Notes: generated by a model not told the origin, from the sequence alone. Shown: positions 28,653-37,429, counted from the stretch's first letter. The stretch: DNA of 37,490 bases from Lacticaseibacillus songhuajiangensis (GCF_003946025.1 NZ_RHNR01000027.1:1-37490), one strand, 5' to 3'. Program-made: numbers and translations.

Positions 28653-28696
28653 GGGGCTGTGACAAAAGGCGAAGCGTCTTTGTCAAAATTATCCCC
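28653..28696 (-). repeat. GGGGCTGTGACAAAAGG hairpin in the clpL leader
   Basis: GGGGCTGTGACAAAAGGCG near 28653 is nearly identical to the left end of the element at 24256. Here it forms its own small hairpin: TGACAAA with TTTGTCA, closed by GGGG and CCCC. It lies in the untranslated leader of clpL, about 15 bp upstream of the ribosome site. Confidence 0.65.
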
Positions 28697-28794
28697 GTTG
28701 ATTGCGTAAAGAAAGGGCACCGTCATTCGACGCCGCCTCATCCCAACTCATGTTCGGATGCCTTGGTTCTGTGCACCTCTTGTTTACATAATAC

Positions 28795-28823
28795 ATTATG
28801 CCACATTCTTAGCACTCCTGCAA
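28795..28823 (-). promoter_or_regulatory. clpL promoter
   Basis: On the minus strand, TTGCAG (28823-28818), a 17-bp spacer and CATAAT (28800-28795). The -35 lies in the spacer between the two CIRCE arms, so a bound HrcA would cover it. The leader would be about 160 nt. Confidence 0.8.
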
Positions 28824-28835
28824 TGGGAGTGCTAA
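28809..28835. promoter_or_regulatory. CIRCE operator (HrcA binding site)
   Basis: TTAGCACTC (28809-28817), nine bases, then GAGTGCTAA (28827-28835): a perfect CIRCE inverted repeat. HrcA is the known repressor of such sites. Confidence 0.98.
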
Positions 28836-29248
28836 AATATTTGCAATTATTTTTGCAAAAATGTACCAAATGCCTTTACACGGGCGTTTGGTAAGTCAAA
28901 AAAATCATCCAAATTTCGCGAATCTTACAGAACGTGAATGATTTCAAACAAATTGTGCAAACAAAATTGTACTTTTTTGTCAAAACGAGCCGTTCCCACA
29001 GGACACGGGTGTGTTAATCCGGCTGCCTGCAATCGTCCGTCCTGTGATGCAGATAATGGTAGATCTGTGTGCACAACTTGAACACCTGCCGCAGGTTACT
29101 GTGGATTAATATCAAGAATTTAGTAAAGCGCATTCACCTACTAAATATTAGTGCTGTTTTTTAACTCAATTGATGAATACGCCCAAGCCGCATCCCCATG
29201 CTCTTTATGCACATGGCAACATTATCTAGTTAGTTGTTCGCCTTTTAC
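28836..29248. other. Long divergent intergenic region with an unexplained hairpin
   Basis: No gene is supported. It contains a strong inverted repeat CACAGGAC (28997-29004) / GTCCTGTG (29039-29046), extended inside by CGG/CCG, with a loop of about 28 bases. A second palindrome, ACTAA-ATA-TTAGT (29140-29152), resembles a diverged NrdR box. Single GTCAAA half-sites occur, but no tandem CtsR operator. Confidence 0.5.
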
Positions 29249-29264
29249 CCACTATATATAGTGG
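29249..29264 (+). promoter_or_regulatory. NrdR box upstream of nrdDG
   Basis: CCACTATATATAGTGG is a perfect 16-bp palindrome matching the NrdR-box core (CACTATATATAGTG). It lies 12 bp upstream of the -10, where a repressor would block the -35. NrdR is the known nucleotide-sensing repressor of ribonucleotide reductase genes. Confidence 0.85.
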
Positions 29265-29275
29265 TGAACTCGGGC

Positions 29276-29281
29276 TATAAT
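29276..29281 (+). promoter_or_regulatory. -10 box of the nrdDG operon
   Basis: A consensus TATAAT 33 bp before the nrdD start. The place where a -35 would lie is occupied by the NrdR palindrome and reads TATATA, so the promoter itself looks weak at -35. Confidence 0.65.
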
Positions 29282-29313
29282 ACTAAAAGAGCTAAGAAGG
29301 GACGGGAATTGTG

Positions 29314-31458
29314 ATGGATGCAGTGGCAGAAAAAACGGTGATTGAAAAACGTGGGGGCAACCAGGAGCCGTTCAGCACGGTGAAGCTGCGCATGAGTGCT
29401 AGCGCTGCTTTGCGTGCCAGCGGGTTAGCTGACGATGTGGACTACACGGACCTGCTGACGGCAGGGACCGAGTGCCATAGCAGCGAGGAACTGGCCCAGT
29501 TAACAGAGGACTGGCTGGCCAGCCAGTCCGCAAAAGCTGCTGCCACCTACCACGAATTCCGGCAAAAGGCGATTGCAAAGCGCGCCGCCGATAAGGACCT
29601 GAACGTGGCCTTGGGTAAGCTTTTGCACAAGGATTCCACCGTGGTGAACGAGAACGCGAACAAGGATAGTGACGTGTTTAACACCCAACGTGACCTCACG
29701 GCAGGCACGATTGCGCGGGCCACGGGGCTCAAGATGCTACCACCAGCCGTTGCCAATGCCCACATTAAGGGGGACATTCACTGGCACGATCTGGATTATC
29801 AACCATACAGTCCCATGACCAACTGTTGCTTGATTGACTTCAAGGGCATGATGGCCAATGGTTTCAAGATTGGTAATGCCAGCATGGGGACCCCGCAGTC
29901 GATTCAGACCGCGGTGCTGCAAATGGTGCAGATCATCGCCAGTGTGGCCTCCAGCCAGTATGGCGGCTGCTCCTCCGACCGCACGGATGAGGTGCTCGCC
30001 CCGTACGCCATGAAGAATTACGAGCGGCACTTGGCCGATGCGCAGCAGTGGATTGACGATCCTGATCGTCAGGAAGCCTATGCCCGCAGTAAAACCTCTG
30101 CGGACATCACCCAGGCAATGGAAAGCTTGGAATACCAGATCAACACGTTGTACAGCTCGCAGGGGCAGACGCCGTTTACGACGGTTGGTTTTGGCCTCGG
30201 GACAAGCTGGGCCGCCGTTGAAATCCAAAAGGCTATTTTGCGAACCCGCATTAAGGGTCTCGGCACTGAGCGGCGCACGGCCATCTTCCCGAAGCTGGTC
30301 TTCACGATCAAGCGCGGACTCAACTTAAACCCAGGCGATCCGAATTATGACGTGAAGAAGCTGGCGCTGGAGTGTGCCACTAAGCGCATGTACCCCGACG
30401 TCTTGATGTATGACAAAATCGTGGAACTCACTCGCAGCTTCAAAGCACCGATGGGCTGCCGCAGCTTTTTGCAGGGCTGGCGCGACGAGAACGGCAATGA
30501 AGTCAACTCAGGGCGCATGAACCTTGGCGTGGTGACGGTCAACTTGCCGCGCATTGCGCTGGAGTCCGGTGGGGACATGGATCAGTTCTGGGCATTGCTC
30601 GACGCGCGTCTGGACGTTTGCCACGAGGCCCTCGCCTTCAAAATTAAGCGCGCCAAACAGGCCAGTCCGAAGAATGCGCCAACGCTGTACATGTACGGGG
30701 CGTTTGGCAAGCGCCTAGATCCTGACGGTGATGTCGATGACTTGTTCAAAAACGGTCGTGCCACCGCCAGTCTCGGTTACATTGGACTGTATGAAGTCGG
30801 CACCGTCTTTTTTGGCCCCGACTGGGAACACAACAAGCGGGCCAAGGATTTCACCATTGCCGTGGTGAAGTCACTGTATGACCACTGCAAGCAGTGGGAA
30901 GCTGCAGAAGGCTACCACTACTCTGTTTACTCCACACCATCTGAGAGTCTGACCGACCGTTTCTGCCGGATGGACACGGAGAAGTTTGGCGTGATTCCGA
31001 ACATTACCGATAAGGAGTACTACACGAATAGCTTCCACTACGACGTGCGCAAGACGCCAACGCCGTTTGAGAAACTGGATTTTGAAAAGGATTACCCGAA
31101 GTACTGTTCCGGTGGCTTTATCCACTACTGTGAGTACCCGAACTTGAAGCAGAACCCCAAGGCTTTGGAAGCCGTGTGGGACTTCGCTTACGACCGGGTG
31201 GGTTACTTAGGAACAAATACACCGATTGACCAGTGTTTCAAGTGCGGCTTTAAGGGTGAGTTTGAAGCGACGGCCAAGGGCTTCAAGTGCCCTGACTGTG
31301 GCAACACTGACCCCAAGACTTGTGACGTGGTCAAACGTACCTGCGGTTATCTCGGTAACCCAAACCAGCGGCCAATGGTGCACGGCCGGCACATGGAAAT
31401 CGTCAGCCGGCGCAAGCACATGAGTTTTGGCAACGACCAGGTTGCTGGTGGCAAATAG
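29314..31458 (+). CDS. nrdD: Anaerobic (class III) ribonucleoside-triphosphate reductase
   Basis: A 714-residue enzyme that reduces ribonucleoside triphosphates to deoxy forms without oxygen, using a glycyl radical. The N-terminal ~90 residues are an ATP-cone regulatory domain (VIEKRGGNQEPFSTVKLRMS). The catalytic domain includes HIKGDIHWHDLDYQPYSPM and the QTPFTTVGFGLG segment. Near the end are the zinc ligands C641, C644, C659 and C662 (CFKCGF ... CPDCGN) and the radical loop RTCGYLGNPNQRP with G678. The start is ATG 29314; an in-frame GTG at 29311 is equally placed relative to AAGGGA (29297-29302) and cannot be excluded. nrdG follows 13 bp after the stop, so the two form an operon under the NrdR box. 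Confidence 0.97.
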   Translation: MDAVAEKTVIEKRGGNQEPFSTVKLRMSASAALRASGLADDVDYTDLLTAGTECHSSEELAQLTEDWLASQSAKAAATYHEFRQKAIAKRAADKDLNVALGKLLHKDSTVVNENANKDSDVFNTQRDLTAGTIARATGLKMLPPAVANAHIKGDIHWHDLDYQPYSPMTNCCLIDFKGMMANGFKIGNASMGTPQSIQTAVLQMVQIIASVASSQYGGCSSDRTDEVLAPYAMKNYERHLADAQQWIDDPDRQEAYARSKTSADITQAMESLEYQINTLYSSQGQTPFTTVGFGLGTSWAAVEIQKAILRTRIKGLGTERRTAIFPKLVFTIKRGLNLNPGDPNYDVKKLALECATKRMYPDVLMYDKIVELTRSFKAPMGCRSFLQGWRDENGNEVNSGRMNLGVVTVNLPRIALESGGDMDQFWALLDARLDVCHEALAFKIKRAKQASPKNAPTLYMYGAFGKRLDPDGDVDDLFKNGRATASLGYIGLYEVGTVFFGPDWEHNKRAKDFTIAVVKSLYDHCKQWEAAEGYHYSVYSTPSESLTDRFCRMDTEKFGVIPNITDKEYYTNSFHYDVRKTPTPFEKLDFEKDYPKYCSGGFIHYCEYPNLKQNPKALEAVWDFAYDRVGYLGTNTPIDQCFKCGFKGEFEATAKGFKCPDCGNTDPKTCDVVKRTCGYLGNPNQRPMVHGRHMEIVSRRKHMSFGNDQVAGGK

Positions 31459-31471
31459 GAAGGGGGCAACT

Positions 31472-32053
31472 ATGCCGGAAAAGAGAAAATTACCAAATAA
31501 CCCCAAACCAGGCGAATGGACCGCGGAGCAGTACTCGCTGCAGTACGTCGCCAGCTACAAGCCCTTCAACTTCGTCGACGGTGAAGGTGTGCGTTGCTCG
31601 CTGTACGTGTCCGGGTGCAACTTCAATTGCCCAGGTTGCTACAACAAGGCCGCGCAGAACTTTCACTATGGCAAACCCTACACGCAGGAACTGGAAGACC
31701 AGATTATTAAGGACATGAGTCAAAGCTACGTGCAGGGTTTGACCTTGCTGGGCGGGGAGCCCTTCCTCAATACGCAGGTCTGCATCCGCTTGTGCAAACG
31801 AATCCGGGCTGAATTCGGTCACGATAAGGATATTTGGAGTTGGACCGGCTACAAGTGGGACGAGCTGATGCAGGAAACCCCGGATAAGTTGGAATTGCTA
31901 TCGTTGCTTGATATTCTGGTGGATGGCCGCTTCTTGGAGGCGGAAAAGGACTTAACCTTGCAGTTCCGGGGCAGTGCTAACCAGCGGATTATTGATGTAC
32001 CGGAATCTCTGCGGACTGGTGACGTGGTGATTTGGAAGGACCTTGTTCGTTAA
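31472..32053 (+). CDS. nrdG: Anaerobic ribonucleotide reductase activating protein
   Basis: A 193-residue radical-SAM activase that installs the glycyl radical on NrdD. The 4Fe-4S ligands are C49, C53 and C56 in CNFNCPGC, the NrdG-type C-x3-C-x2-C. LTLLGGEPFLN is the GGEP motif that contacts S-adenosylmethionine. The reading frame is open upstream into nrdD, but ATG 31472 is chosen because AGGAAGGGGG (31457-31466) lies 5 bp before it and relatives start near here. A terminator follows. It needs iron-sulfur clusters, and the neighbouring suf operon supplies such clusters. Confidence 0.96.
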   Translation: MPEKRKLPNNPKPGEWTAEQYSLQYVASYKPFNFVDGEGVRCSLYVSGCNFNCPGCYNKAAQNFHYGKPYTQELEDQIIKDMSQSYVQGLTLLGGEPFLNTQVCIRLCKRIRAEFGHDKDIWSWTGYKWDELMQETPDKLELLSLLDILVDGRFLEAEKDLTLQFRGSANQRIIDVPESLRTGDVVIWKDLVR

Positions 32054-32070
32054 GTGGTCAGTTGAACGTC

Positions 32071-32108
32071 AAGAAGGTCGTGTCAATTCGCGGACACGAC
32101 CTTTTCTT
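32071..32108 (+). terminator. Terminator of nrdDG
   Basis: An 11-bp stem AAGGTCGTGTC / GACACGACCTT with an 8-nt loop, an AAGA lead-in and a TTCTT tail. No independent promoter is obvious before the next gene, so some read-through into the suf genes is possible. Confidence 0.8.
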
Positions 32109-32128
32109 ACATAGAAAAGGGTGCACAG

Positions 32129-32482
32129 ATGACAGAACGGACGTTAAATGATTTTGGGGTGAGCTGCACCGGGATTGATGATGCGCTCAGCGTTCAGCTC
32201 GCGGCGGCGCTGCAGCGTGCCGTCGATCCGGAACTGGGTGTGGATATGCTAAACATGGGGCTGGTGTACCGGATGAGAAAGTCCGGCCCGCACGCTTACC
32301 AGGTGCAAATGTTGCTGACGCAAATTGGGTGTCCGCTCACAGATTACCTTGAGAAGATGGTGTTGCACGCCCTCCAGTTAGTGGATGCGGACGTTGACGC
32401 GCAGATTCAATTTTGCTTGCAACCAGCTTGGACGCCGGCGCGGATGAGTCGCGTCGCGCGCATGCAACTGGGTGTGCATTAG
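32129..32482 (+). CDS. SufT/MIP18-type (DUF59) Fe-S assembly factor
   Basis: A 117-residue small protein of the DUF59/MIP18 family. Members of this family help mature or traffic iron-sulfur clusters. The core AAALQRAVDPELGVDMLNMG and LVYRMRKSGP is the family signature. Later LLTQIGCPLTDYLEKMV carries the conserved Cys of the TxxGCP motif. AAAAGGG lies upstream of ATG 32129. It is separated by 15 bp from sufC, so it is the first gene of the suf operon and likely serves SufBCD. A metabolic DUF59 protein such as a phenylacetate-pathway subunit is unlikely in this context. Confidence 0.88.
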   Translation: MTERTLNDFGVSCTGIDDALSVQLAAALQRAVDPELGVDMLNMGLVYRMRKSGPHAYQVQMLLTQIGCPLTDYLEKMVLHALQLVDADVDAQIQFCLQPAWTPARMSRVARMQLGVH

Positions 32483-32497
32483 GGAAGGAATACGATT

Positions 32498-33250
32498 GTG
32501 AAAAGTTTAGAAGTGAAAAACCTGCACGTGGCGGTCAAAACCGAAACGGGGCAAAACGAAATCCTGCGCGGGGTCAACCTGCGCATTAATGCCGGTGAAA
32601 TTCACGCGGTCATGGGTCCGAACGGTACCGGTAAATCTACGCTTTCGGAAACCATTATGGGCAATCCCCACTACCTGGTGACCGAAGGGGATATTCTGAT
32701 TGATGGACAAAGTATCCTCAACCAGGGCGTGGACGCACGGGCGCGCGCCGGACTATTCCTAGCGATGCAGTACCCACCAGCCATTGCGGGCATTACCAAC
32801 GCGGAATTCATCCGCGCGGCGGTGAACAGCCGGCGTGCGCCGGAAGATCAAGTTGGCGTCGCCGCTTTTTTGAACGAACTGGATCAGCACCTGGCCGAGC
32901 TCAAAATGGATCCCGACATGGCGGAACGTTATCTGAACGCCGGTTTCTCCGGTGGCGAGAAGAAGAAAAACGAAATTCTGCAACTGCTGATGATTAAACC
33001 GGGACTCGCCATTCTGGATGAAATTGATTCGGGCTTGGATATTGATGCGCTGCGAATTGTGGCTGGCGGCGTGAACAGCATGCGCGGCCCTGAATTCAGT
33101 AGCCTCATCATTACGCATTATCAACGTTTGCTCGATTACATCGTGCCCGACGTGGTGCACGTCATGAAGGATGGGCGCATCATTGAAAGCGGCGGTCCTG
33201 AGCTAGCTAAGCAGCTGGAACACACGGGCTACGAGCAGCTGGAGGATTAA
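32498..33250 (+). CDS. sufC: SufC Fe-S assembly ATPase
   Basis: A 250-residue ABC-type ATPase that powers the SufBCD scaffold. Walker A is GPNGTGKST (40-48), the signature is FSGGEKKKNEI, Walker B is LAILDEIDSGLD, and the switch His lies in IITHYQRLLDYI. FSGGEKKKNE and LDEIDSGLDIDAL are SufC-typical rather than transporter-typical. The start is GTG at 32498 with GGGAAGGAA just upstream. The stop is one base before the sufD ATG. Confidence 0.97.
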   Translation: MKSLEVKNLHVAVKTETGQNEILRGVNLRINAGEIHAVMGPNGTGKSTLSETIMGNPHYLVTEGDILIDGQSILNQGVDARARAGLFLAMQYPPAIAGITNAEFIRAAVNSRRAPEDQVGVAAFLNELDQHLAELKMDPDMAERYLNAGFSGGEKKKNEILQLLMIKPGLAILDEIDSGLDIDALRIVAGGVNSMRGPEFSSLIITHYQRLLDYIVPDVVHVMKDGRIIESGGPELAKQLEHTGYEQLED

Positions 33251-33251
33251 G

Positions 33252-34277
33252 ATGGGCGAGACTAAAGACGAAACGCAGCAGTGGCCGCAGTTGCCCAAGG
33301 CCAGTTGGGCGCGCCTCTTGCGACCAAGTGAGTCGGCGGCCACTGCCAGTCCGCATTTTGATTTGCCCGCTGGCGTGCAGCTCGCAAAAGCCGCGACCTT
33401 GCCGACCGCAAGCGACAAACTAGACGCAGCGCTGCGGCAGCAGCCAACGCAACTCACGCTGACCATTCCCGCTGACTGGCATGGGGGACGGCCGGTGACC
33501 ATCGACGCGGATGCGCAGAGCAGTTGTGTGCTTGTGATTAATGTCGGCGCTGGCGCCCACGTTCACCTGCGGGAGACTTGGCACGGCCGCAATGAGGCTC
33601 AATTGCACCTGCTCGTGCACCTCAAAATTGGCTTCGGCGCGGTTGTGCGCTATGACACCCTCGATTTACTCACGGGTGACGTGGCCATCTACCGCCATGC
33701 TAAACTCGCCGAGCAGGCGCAACTGGATTGGCACGCGGCAACACTGGGCGAGTGCAGCGGCGGCGTGCAGCACACGGTGGACTTGAACGGCCGCAGTAGC
33801 CGGACGAACGTGCGCATGGCAGCGCTCGCCGGTGGCAATGCGAATCTCTACGTGACGACAACGGTGAATAATCGTGGTCGGGCGACACAGGGGCTCATTA
33901 ATCAGCACGGCGTTCTCACCGCTGCAGCCAAAATGGTGCTCACCGGGATTGGCGCCATCATGCTCGGGGCGCGCGGCAGTGACGCCCAGCAGGAGAACCG
34001 AGTGCTCATGTTATCCGACAAGGCGGTGGGCGAGGCGAACCCGCTGCTGCTAATTGACGAAAACGACGTGACGGCCGGTCACGCCGCAAGCGTTGCCGCC
34101 GTTGATGCGCAGCAGTTGTATTATTTGATGAGTCGCGGCTTAGAGCGGACGGTGGCATTGCGTTTAGTCGTGCGCGGCTTTTTGCTTAGTTTGCTACCAG
34201 ACGATTTACCGGCGCAACAGCTGGCCGCAGTACAGAATGTGATTGAAGCGCAATTGATTGCGGGGGATAAAGCTTGA
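33252..34277 (+). CDS. sufD: SufD scaffold subunit (short form)
   Basis: A 341-residue partner of SufB. The beta-helix core shows HLRETWHGRNEAQLHLLVHLKIG and the C-terminal [30 protein letters not shown] motif shared with SufB. It is clearly shorter than the usual ~430 residues; the N-terminal segment is reduced. SufD itself is not catalytic but completes the complex. GGAGG (33241-33245) lies 6 bp before ATG 33252. The end overlaps the sufS start by four bases. Confidence 0.9.
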   Translation: MGETKDETQQWPQLPKASWARLLRPSESAATASPHFDLPAGVQLAKAATLPTASDKLDAALRQQPTQLTLTIPADWHGGRPVTIDADAQSSCVLVINVGAGAHVHLRETWHGRNEAQLHLLVHLKIGFGAVVRYDTLDLLTGDVAIYRHAKLAEQAQLDWHAATLGECSGGVQHTVDLNGRSSRTNVRMAALAGGNANLYVTTTVNNRGRATQGLINQHGVLTAAAKMVLTGIGAIMLGARGSDAQQENRVLMLSDKAVGEANPLLLIDENDVTAGHAASVAAVDAQQLYYLMSRGLERTVALRLVVRGFLLSLLPDDLPAQQLAAVQNVIEAQLIAGDKA

Positions 34278-35503
34278 GTGAAGAATTAACTAAGCAGTGG
34301 CGCGCGGATTTTCCGTTATTTACCGCGCAGCCGGATCTGGTATACATGGATCAAGGCGCAACGGGGCAGTACCCGCAGCCGGTAATTGATGCGATGATGA
34401 ATTTTGCAACGACCGGCAATGCGCCTGTGCACCGCGGCTTGTACCGGCTGGCTTACGATGCCACCAGTGCGTTTGAAGGCGTGCGCCAGCAGGTTGCGGA
34501 TTTCATTGGAGCGCGCACGGCCAACGAAATAGTGTTCACCAGTGGCACAACCGCGGCGATTAATCTGGTTGCCCAGTCTTTCGGCCGGTTATTTGTCGAC
34601 CAGGGTAGCGAGGTGCTGGTTAGTGTGGCGGAACACCACAGTAACTTCCTGCCGTGGCAGCGTTTGTGCGAGCAGACCGGCGCTAAGCTCGTTGTGGCAC
34701 CTATCACTGCGGATGGCGCCATTGATGAGCAGTGGGTACTGGCGCATATTAATGTCCACACCCGCATTGTGGCTTTGGCGCAGGAAACAAACGTCAGCGG
34801 CGCGCGCCTGCAAGACGCTCGTGCGATTGCGGATCGGGTGCACGCGAATGGCGGTTATTTGCTCCTGGATGGCGCCCAAGGCCTGGCGCATCAGGCCGTT
34901 GATGTGCAGGCATTAGGGTGCGATTTTTACGCCTTTTCCGGACACAAAATCTATGGACCTAGTGGTATCGGTTGTCTCTACGGCCGGCAGGAACTGCTCA
35001 CCGAAATGCCCCCAGTGACCTTGGGTGGCGGCATGATTGAGGAAGTGTCAATCCGCGGTGCCAGCTGGCTGCCTGCGCCGGAGCGTTTTGAGGCAGGCAG
35101 TCAAAATGTGCTCGGTGTCATTGGTCTGGGTGCGGCGATTGACTATCTGCAACCGCGGCGCGCGGCCATTACTAGCTATTGCAGCACCTTAACTCGGCAG
35201 TTGCGTCAGCAGCTGGCGGCGATTCCGGATGTACAACTGTACAGCAGTCAGGCTGCCTGCGCGACGCTCAGCTTCAACCTCGATGGTGTGCACGCCCACG
35301 ATCTGGCGACTTTTCTGGACGAGCAAAATATTGCCGTGCGTGCGGGGCATCATTGTGCGCAGCCGCTGATGCATGCGCTGGCTGTGCCGGCAGTGGTGCG
35401 GGCGACATTGGGCGCGTATACCAGCGTACGGGACGGCCAGCGCCTGGTAGCCGCAGTTCAGCAAGCCCGTGAATTCTTCGGAGGTGAGTCTCATGGCGCT
35501 TAA
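34274..35503 (+). CDS. sufS: SufS cysteine desulfurase
   Basis: A 409-residue class II PLP enzyme that takes sulfur from cysteine and passes it to SufU. The PLP lysine is K225 in FSGHKIYGPSGIG, the catalytic Cys is C361 in RAGHHCAQPLM, and TSGTTAAINLVA and SVAEHHSNFLPWQ bind the cofactor. The usual N-terminal LDNAAT motif is changed here to MDQGATGQYP. The start is TTG at 34274, overlapping the sufD stop, with GGGGGA about 6 bp upstream. It overlaps sufU by 11 bases. Confidence 0.96.
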   Translation: MSEELTKQWRADFPLFTAQPDLVYMDQGATGQYPQPVIDAMMNFATTGNAPVHRGLYRLAYDATSAFEGVRQQVADFIGARTANEIVFTSGTTAAINLVAQSFGRLFVDQGSEVLVSVAEHHSNFLPWQRLCEQTGAKLVVAPITADGAIDEQWVLAHINVHTRIVALAQETNVSGARLQDARAIADRVHANGGYLLLDGAQGLAHQAVDVQALGCDFYAFSGHKIYGPSGIGCLYGRQELLTEMPPVTLGGGMIEEVSIRGASWLPAPERFEAGSQNVLGVIGLGAAIDYLQPRRAAITSYCSTLTRQLRQQLAAIPDVQLYSSQAACATLSFNLDGVHAHDLATFLDEQNIAVRAGHHCAQPLMHALAVPAVVRATLGAYTSVRDGQRLVAAVQQAREFFGGESHGA

Positions 35504-35930
35504 CCGCCTGCAGCAACTTTATCGTAGCGTGATTGTTGAAGCTGCTGCCAAGCCGGCCACTTGGGGCGACGTGAGCGGGGCAGTGCCCGTGCACGCGGTG
35601 AATCCAAGTTGTGGCGACAAGTTGGAGCTCGCACTCCGGCTGGATGAAACTGGCCGCATCAGCGGACTGGCGGTGCCCACCACGGGCTGCACGATTAGTC
35701 AGGCGAGCGCGAGTTTGCTCGTTGGTGTGGTCGCCGGCAAGACGCGCGCCGAGGCCTTGACGTTAACTGACGAGTTTATCGCGATGATTCGCGAGGGAAC
35801 GCCGGCTCCCGCCGCATTGGGGGATGCCGCGGCGCTTGCCAGTGTGCACGAGTTTCCGGCGCGGGTGAAGTGCGCACTATTAGCATGGACGGCACTGCGC
35901 CAGGCATTAGGGGCGAAAGGAGCAGCTTAA
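35493..35930 (+). CDS. sufU: SufU zinc-dependent sulfur transferase
   Basis: A 145-residue SufU, the Gram-positive partner that accepts sulfur from SufS. The zinc/sulfur ligands are visible as C40 and D42 in NPSCGD, C66 in TTGCTIS and C127 in VKCALL, matching the spacing known for Bacillus SufU. The insertion between the second and third Cys distinguishes SufU from IscU. ATG 35493 is chosen for GGAGGTGA (35480-35487) 5 bp upstream, although the frame is open earlier. Confidence 0.95.
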   Translation: MALNRLQQLYRSVIVEAAAKPATWGDVSGAVPVHAVNPSCGDKLELALRLDETGRISGLAVPTTGCTISQASASLLVGVVAGKTRAEALTLTDEFIAMIREGTPAPAALGDAAALASVHEFPARVKCALLAWTALRQALGAKGAA

Positions 35931-35932
35931 TT

Positions 35933-37369
35933 TTGCCAGAAACTAAGAATAGCAAGAATAACGAGGACGTGGCCGAGCAGGTTGACTTCTTAGACGATAC
36001 GCAGCCGCAAGCCGCGCAAGTTGATTACCCGCCACTTTACTCAACGGGGCGCGGGCTCAGTGCGGACGTGGTGCGTCAGATTTCGCGGGCGAAGCATGAG
36101 CCGCAATGGATGCTGGATATTCGGCTCCAGGCCTACGCCACCTTTCAGCAGATGCCGGATCCGCACTTTGGCCCAGACCTTTCCGGACTAGATTTAGATG
36201 CGATTCGTTATTACCAAAAGGCGACCGATCGTCCCGTGCGCAGCTGGGATGAGGTGCCCGACACGCTCAAGCAAACCTTTGAGCAGATGGGCGTGCCACA
36301 GGCGGAGCGGCAGTATTTAGCCGGCGCGAGTGCGCAATTCGAGTCTGAAGTGGTGTACAACCACTTGCAAGAAGACATTCAGGCCAAGGGCATTATTTTC
36401 TGCGACATGGATACGGCGCTGCGCGAACACCCAGATTTGGTGCGGCAGTATTTTGGCCAGCTAATTCCGGCCGCAGACAACAAGTACACGGCGCTAAACA
36501 CGGCGGTGTGGTCGGGTGGCAGCTTTTTGTACGTACCCCGAGACGTGTATTTGGACACCCCATTGCAGGCCTTTTTCCGCATCAACGCGGGTAGCACCGG
36601 CCAATTCGAGCGCACCCTCATTATTGTGGAGCCAGGTGCGCACATTAACTACGTGGAAGGCTGCACGGCACCGACCTATTCGGAGGATAGCCTGCACGCA
36701 GCAGTTGTTGAAGTCTTCGTCAAACACGACGCCTATGCGCGCTACACGACCATTCAGAACTGGAGCAACAATGTTTACAGTCTGGAAACCAAGCGGGCGT
36801 CAGCGGATGCGAACGCGACGATGGAGTGGGTTGACGGTAATTTGGGTAGCAAAATCACGATGAAGTACCCCTCTGTTTATCTGAACGGCGAAGGTGCGCA
36901 CGGCACCATGTTGTCCATCGCGGTGGCTGGCAAGGGCATTGACCTCGACTCTGGCGCCCGCATGATTCACAACGCACCAAACACCAGCTCATCGATTGTC
37001 AGCAAGTCGATTGCTAAAGACGGTGGCGCAACTGATTATCGCGGCACCATCCGTTTCACGGAAAAGGCACACGGCGCGTTTGCTCACGTCGAGTGCGACA
37101 CCATCTTGATGGATGAAGACAGTCGCAGCGACACGATTCCGATTAACGAAATCAAGTGCAGCGATGTGGCGATGGAGCACGAAGCGAAGGTCAGCAAGGT
37201 GTCGGAAGAGCAGCTTTACTACCTGATGAGTCGTGGGTTGGGCGAGGCAAAGGCGACTGAGATGATCATCATGGGTTTTGTCGAGCCTTTCGCCAAGGAA
37301 TTGCCGATGGAATACGCCGTCGAATTGAACCGCCTCATCAAGATGGAGATGGTCGGCTCGGTGGGCTGA
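35933..37369 (+). CDS. sufB: SufB Fe-S scaffold subunit
   Basis: A 478-residue core scaffold of the SUF system. It contains [73 protein letters not shown] and the C-terminal [20 protein letters not shown], all near-invariant in SufB. The likely start is TTG 35933, 2 bp after the sufU stop, with AAGGAG (35917-35922) 10 bp upstream. The longer frame into sufU has no ribosome site. It is the last gene of the operon in the window, and no dedicated sufA-like carrier follows within reach. Confidence 0.96.
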   Translation: MPETKNSKNNEDVAEQVDFLDDTQPQAAQVDYPPLYSTGRGLSADVVRQISRAKHEPQWMLDIRLQAYATFQQMPDPHFGPDLSGLDLDAIRYYQKATDRPVRSWDEVPDTLKQTFEQMGVPQAERQYLAGASAQFESEVVYNHLQEDIQAKGIIFCDMDTALREHPDLVRQYFGQLIPAADNKYTALNTAVWSGGSFLYVPRDVYLDTPLQAFFRINAGSTGQFERTLIIVEPGAHINYVEGCTAPTYSEDSLHAAVVEVFVKHDAYARYTTIQNWSNNVYSLETKRASADANATMEWVDGNLGSKITMKYPSVYLNGEGAHGTMLSIAVAGKGIDLDSGARMIHNAPNTSSSIVSKSIAKDGGATDYRGTIRFTEKAHGAFAHVECDTILMDEDSRSDTIPINEIKCSDVAMEHEAKVSKVSEEQLYYLMSRGLGEAKATEMIIMGFVEPFAKELPMEYAVELNRLIKMEMVGSVG

Positions 37370-37407
37370 AGCTGTCCGTCAGCGTAAGCATTTTGGCGAC
37401 GGAGTCG

Positions 37408-37429
37408 CGCCGAGCCTCTGCGGCGTTTT
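37408..37429 (+). terminator. Weak terminator candidate after sufB
   Basis: A 5-bp GC-rich stem CGCCG / CGGCG with an 8-nt loop, followed by TTTT, about 40 bp after the sufB stop. Confidence 0.35.

Noticed and set aside
27677..28894. 405-codon frame opposite clpL
   Set aside because: It is a shadow of the clpL reading frame and has no ribosome site.
28888..28990. CtsR operator near clpL
   Set aside because: Only single GTCAAA half-sites are present, not the tandem heptads with 3-nt spacing.
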